A DNA stretch of 16,738 nucleotides from Campylobacterales bacterium (lineage in GTDB: Bacteria > Campylobacterota > Campylobacteria > Campylobacterales > Hydrogenimonadaceae): contig JAMOMS010000052.1 in assembly GCA_027067015.1 (NCBI GenBank), positions 1 to 16,738 of the forward strand, given 5' to 3'. The notes under the pieces were generated by a model, which saw only the letters and a program-made list of their open reading frames with translations, searched no databases and was not told where the DNA came from. Of this stretch, positions 13,165-16,738 are shown piece by piece. Every line of letters starts with the position of its first letter. Position 1 is the first letter of the stretch. Position numbers and translations under genes: made by a program.

Positions 13165-15261
13165 ATGCGTCGCCTAATCTGGAAAATGGCCGTCGCCCTG
13201 TTTTTGGGCCTGCTGGGGCTTGGGTTGATGAGCTATCAAAAATATTTCCTTAAAAGCCGTTTTGAGAAGAATTCGCAAATCTCTTTGGCACTGCAATCGA
13301 TCATGACCGATGTGGTCGCCTTTAAGCATGCGGTTTTGCGGGCCAACTATTTTCTTTATTACAACAATGACGAAATTTACCGGAATATCAAAAAGATCGA
13401 GCAAAAGTTGACCGATCTGCTTGCCCAAAAAGAGTTTCGCAAAAACCATCCCGAAAGTTACCGCAAGCTTTCGCGTCTGCGTGCGCAAGTGCGTCAGACC
13501 GAGGAGGCGGTAACCCGCTTTTTGACCTACAACGCCTCGTTGAAAAACAGCAGTATCTACCTGCCCACGCTGGCCAAAAAGGCGTACGGGCTTTTTGATC
13601 CAAGAAGTGAACGGGGCAGTCGGATTGTTTTACTTCTTTCGCAAATTAACGCCGCGCTTTTTTTAGCCAAAAACGCGCTGGATGAGACATTTTTAAGTGA
13701 GATTCGCCAATACAAAGAGGCGCTTCAGGCCCGGATGAAAGAGGTCAAAGATCCCAAAAAACGGCGACTCCTGCAGATGAGCTTGCGCCATATCGATCTT
13801 TACATCAACCTTTTCCCCGCGTTTAGCAGTATGCTTCGGGAAATTTTGCATGAACCGCTTGAAGAGGCGCTCCGGCAGGTTATGGGCACGTTTACGCGAG
13901 AATCAAAAGAGGAGATGTTAAAGGTCAATCGCCTTGCCGATCTTTTGATGGCGCTCTATCTTTTGTTGGTCGGGGCGATTGTCTATTTTATTGTCTATGT
14001 CGAAAAAGAGAGCCAGCTGGATATGCTCACCCAATTGGGTAACCGCAAAGCCTATGCGCTGGCCAAAGAGCGGTTGAGGCGCCCCGCGCTTTTGTTGGTC
14101 AATATCGACCAGTTCAAGCACATCAACGAATACTACGGCGCGGGCGTGGGAGACAGACTGCTTGTCGAGGTGGGCCGGCTGTTGTCGCGCCACCTGCCCG
14201 CCCGGGACGCGCTGAGGGTCTTTCGCATGGGGGGCGATGATTTTGGGATTTTGCTGGAGTTTCGTGATGAAGAGAGCCTGGTAGTGCTGATTGAGCGGGT
14301 TTTACGGCTCTTTGAGAGCGCGCGCTTTGAGATTGACGAGATCCCGCCGATTGAGATCTCGGTGACAATCGGGGCCAGTTTCGCCAAAGAGCGACTCTTT
14401 GAGACGGCCGATATGGCGCTTAAAGAGGCCAAAAACTCCAAGCGGCTCAGATACCGTATTTACAACCCCTCCATCGACAAGTCCGAGACGATCGCCCGTA
14501 ACATCCGCGCCTCCAAACAGCTTAAACAGGCCATTGCCCACGGCCAGATCATCCCCTATTTTCAGCCTATCCGCGCGTTTGCTTCGGGGCAGGTGGTCAA
14601 GTATGAGGCACTGGCGCGTATCAGGCTGAACGAGAAAGAGGTGCTCACGCCCTATCACTTCCTGGAAGCGACCAAACTCACCAAGCTAAGCGGCGTCATT
14701 ACCCGGGCCATTTTGCGCCAAACCCTGGAGGTGGCGCGACACACGACGGTCCATTTTAGTGTCAATATCGCCGCCAGTGATATCAGCAGTGAAGAGGATA
14801 CCGAAGCGATTTTCGCGCTTTTGGAGCACTACAAAGAGTGCGCCGGGCGCATTACCTTTGAGATTTTGGAGAGCGAGGAGTTGGACAGTTACGAGGAGGT
14901 GGCCGTTTTTATCAACCGTGTCAAACGATTGGGCGCGGCGGTGGCTATTGATGATTTTGGAAGCGGTTACTCCAACTTTGAGAAGTTACTGCAGTTGGAT
15001 CTGGATATTCTCAAAATTGACGGCTCACTTATTAAAAATATCGACCATGACGCGTATGCCCGGATGGTGGTAGAGCTGGTGGTCGATTTTGCCTCACGGG
15101 CCGGATTGCGTACCATCGCCGAGTTTGTCCACTCCAAGGCGGTGGCCGAAACGGCCCGGGCGCTTGGCATTGACTGCGCCCAGGGGTATTACTACGGCAA
15201 ACCTATGCCGGCGGAGCACTATTTTGGTAAAAAAGGGGGAAAAGATGGCACAGTTGGATAA
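13165..15261 (+). CDS. Membrane c-di-GMP protein with GGDEF and EAL domains
   Basis: A 698-residue protein with a membrane segment at 5-24, a periplasmic helical sensor region (about 25-258), a second segment (261-278), a GGDEF domain (about 283-430) and an EAL domain (about 448-690). The EAL domain keeps its catalytic set: KYEALAR (479-485), Asn534, Glu566, DDFGSGYSN (596-604), Lys617 in KIDG, Glu653 and QGYYYGKP (673-680). It is therefore probably an active c-di-GMP phosphodiesterase. The GGDEF motif reads GGDDF (356-360), and the I-site position has RDAL instead of RxxD. That domain may be weak, or may bind GTP to control the EAL part. It starts on the base after the peroxidase stop codon and overlaps the next gene by 17 bp, so it sits inside an operon. 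Confidence 0.92.
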   Translation: MRRLIWKMAVALFLGLLGLGLMSYQKYFLKSRFEKNSQISLALQSIMTDVVAFKHAVLRANYFLYYNNDEIYRNIKKIEQKLTDLLAQKEFRKNHPESYRKLSRLRAQVRQTEEAVTRFLTYNASLKNSSIYLPTLAKKAYGLFDPRSERGSRIVLLLSQINAALFLAKNALDETFLSEIRQYKEALQARMKEVKDPKKRRLLQMSLRHIDLYINLFPAFSSMLREILHEPLEEALRQVMGTFTRESKEEMLKVNRLADLLMALYLLLVGAIVYFIVYVEKESQLDMLTQLGNRKAYALAKERLRRPALLLVNIDQFKHINEYYGAGVGDRLLVEVGRLLSRHLPARDALRVFRMGGDDFGILLEFRDEESLVVLIERVLRLFESARFEIDEIPPIEISVTIGASFAKERLFETADMALKEAKNSKRLRYRIYNPSIDKSETIARNIRASKQLKQAIAHGQIIPYFQPIRAFASGQVVKYEALARIRLNEKEVLTPYHFLEATKLTKLSGVITRAILRQTLEVARHTTVHFSVNIAASDISSEEDTEAIFALLEHYKECAGRITFEILESEELDSYEEVAVFINRVKRLGAAVAIDDFGSGYSNFEKLLQLDLDILKIDGSLIKNIDHDAYARMVVELVVDFASRAGLRTIAEFVHSKAVAETARALGIDCAQGYYYGKPMPAEHYFGKKGGKDGTVG

Positions 15262-16738
15262 ACGCTATGCCAAAGCTTGCGCGCAGATTTTAAGAGAAGA
15301 TGATTTGAGTGTTTCTGAAGCGGTTGCCGACAAACTGGCCCAAAAGGGTTTTTGCGCGGAGTTGATCGGGGAAGGGGAGGCGCTCTATCTCAAGCTCTAC
15401 GGTCGCCGCCACTTTATGCTCACCATGATTGTGCCGTTGTTGAAGAATATGGGCTTAAGCGTGCACAGCGAGATCTCTTATGAGATTCCGGGGGCCGAGA
15501 AGATTTATGTCAGCCGTTACCGTATCGGCAGTGACCGGGCACTCCAGGCACGTCGGGCGGAGAAGAATCTGCTGGAATTGCTGGAGATGATGCTCTGCGC
15601 TCCCACCCTGCCCAATACGCCGCTGTTGGAGCTGGGGTTGCTGGAGAACCTTTCACCCGGTGAGCTTCGCTTTTTGCAGGCCCTTGTGGCGTTTACCGAC
15701 CAACTGGTCGCCTCTTTCAACCGGGCGGGTATTGTGGAGGTACTGGTGCGCCATCACGCCTATGCCAGGGGGTTGGTGGACTACTTTACGATCAAGTTTG
15801 ATCCCGGCAGACGGGGCCACAAAAAAGAGGCGCTGTTAAAAGAAAAGGCCCTGGAGGCGATGCGCAAAGAGGTAGTCAACCTGAACGAGGACAGGATTTT
15901 GCGGATGCTGGCCGAGGTGGTTCGCCATATGGTGCGTACCAACTACTTTCTACATAAGGAGGCCATCGCCTTTAAGGTGCATACCCACCGTATTGAAGGG
16001 TTGGAAGGCGGCACCCAGCCCCGCATTGAGGCCTTTGTCTATCACCATGAGCTTTGCGGGGTGCATCTGCGTATGGGGCCGGTGAGCCGTGGCGGATTGC
16101 GCTGGAGCGACCGGTTGGAGGATTACCGGGTGGAGGTGCGCTCACTGATGCTGACCCAGGAGGGTAAAAACGCCGTTATCATTCCCGCCGGCGCCAAAGG
16201 AGGGTTTGTGATCAAACGCCCCCGTGAGGAGATTGACCGGGCGCGTTTTAAAGCCTATTACGCCATGTATATTGACGCCCTGCTTGATCTGGTGGATAAC
16301 CAGACCCCGGAAGGGGCGCGAACCCCCGAAGGGATTGTGCGCTACGACGAGGATGACACCTACTTTGTTGTCGCCGCCGACAAAGGAACCGCCGCCATGA
16401 GCGACACCGCCAACGACATCGCCCTTAAGCGGGGATTTTGGCTGGGTGACGCGTTTGCCAGCGGCGGTAGTAACGGTTACAGCCACAAAGCGCTGGGTAT
16501 TACCGCCAAAGGGGCGATCCGCTCCGTGGAGCGCTATTTCATTGAGCGGGGAGTCAATATTTACGAAACGCCTGTCAGCGTGGTGGGGATCGGTTCCATG
16601 AACGGGGATGTGTTCGGCAACGGTATTTTGCTCAGCGAGAAGTTCAAACTCCTGGCGGCGGTGAGCCACAGCGAGATTTTCATTGATCCCGACCCCGATA
16701 TCGCCGTTGCCTACGCCGAGCGCAAACGGCTCTTTGAG
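15245..16738 (+). CDS. NAD-dependent glutamate dehydrogenase, large type (3' end outside window)
   Basis: Oxidises glutamate to 2-oxoglutarate and ammonia with NAD. 498 codons are present and the frame is open at the window end. Motifs of the large GDH family appear in order: LRMGPVSRGGLRWSDRLEDY from about residue 274, then QEGKNAVIIPAGAKGGF about 304-320 with the substrate-binding lysine, then VVAADKGTAAMSDTAND about 376-392, then GFWLGDAFASGGSNGYSHK about 400-418. In the 180-kDa type the first of these lies several hundred residues further in, so this one has a much shorter N-terminal region and is likely the 115-kDa type of about 1000 residues. The ATG at 15245 follows GGGGGA and lies within the last 17 bases of the GGDEF-EAL gene. 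No function for the N-terminal 270 residues can be read directly; regulation is plausible. Confidence 0.88.
   Translation, partial: MAQLDKRYAKACAQILREDDLSVSEAVADKLAQKGFCAELIGEGEALYLKLYGRRHFMLTMIVPLLKNMGLSVHSEISYEIPGAEKIYVSRYRIGSDRALQARRAEKNLLELLEMMLCAPTLPNTPLLELGLLENLSPGELRFLQALVAFTDQLVASFNRAGIVEVLVRHHAYARGLVDYFTIKFDPGRRGHKKEALLKEKALEAMRKEVVNLNEDRILRMLAEVVRHMVRTNYFLHKEAIAFKVHTHRIEGLEGGTQPRIEAFVYHHELCGVHLRMGPVSRGGLRWSDRLEDYRVEVRSLMLTQEGKNAVIIPAGAKGGFVIKRPREEIDRARFKAYYAMYIDALLDLVDNQTPEGARTPEGIVRYDEDDTYFVVAADKGTAAMSDTANDIALKRGFWLGDAFASGGSNGYSHKALGITAKGAIRSVERYFIERGVNIYETPVSVVGIGSMNGDVFGNGILLSEKFKLLAAVSHSEIFIDPDPDIAVAYAERKRLFE

Overview
The window is a 16.7 kb stretch of bacterial chromosome, about half G+C, packed with genes and with no intergenic gap longer than about 253 bp. 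The gene set points to Campylobacterota (formerly Epsilonproteobacteria), most likely a free-living, respiring member such as a Sulfurovum, Nitratifractor or Hydrogenimonas relative; the genus is inference. The markers are a NifS-NifU pair with the three-part NifU, a CiaB-like protein, a short MqnA of the futalosine menaquinone pathway, a moaD-moaE-moeA cluster, a di-heme cytochrome c peroxidase and several c-di-GMP enzymes. No transposase, integrase, phage gene, CRISPR array, tRNA or rRNA is visible.

Layout. 1-113 is the tail of a histidine kinase. 215-2390 (+) is nifS-nifU, Fe-S cluster assembly, preceded by nested palindromes and closed by a strong terminator. On the minus strand, 4866-2418 holds a CiaB-like HEXXH protein followed by a secreted YceI-like protein. 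4867-5119 is the largest intergenic region and the most unusual part of the window: a strong forward promoter starts exactly at the edge of a nested inverted repeat, runs into a perfect terminator-like hairpin, and is followed by a second, competing inverted repeat around a strong Shine-Dalgarno sequence. 5710-5120 (-) is rdgB. 5776-7107 (+) is a YajR-like MFS transporter. 8236-7082 and 9430-8315 (-) are two paralogous membrane diguanylate cyclases.

11460-9538 (-) is the molybdenum cofactor cluster moaD-moaE-moeA: the molybdopterin synthase small and large subunits and the molybdenum insertase. It is divergent from mqnA (11516-12181, +), chorismate dehydratase. Downstream on the + strand come a cytochrome c peroxidase (12217-13164), a two-membrane-span GGDEF-EAL protein (13165-15261) and the first 498 codons of a large NAD-dependent glutamate dehydrogenase (15245 to the window end). 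These last three are tightly packed and probably co-transcribed.

Together the genes supply cofactors (Fe-S, Mo-pterin, menaquinone) for anaerobic or microaerobic respiration, with peroxide defence and c-di-GMP signalling. Both mqnA and the peroxidase gene have a -10 box so close to the start codon that their mRNAs look leaderless or nearly so. The best candidate for something undescribed is the structured locus at 4895-5098, which may encode a small RNA or a self-regulating RNA.
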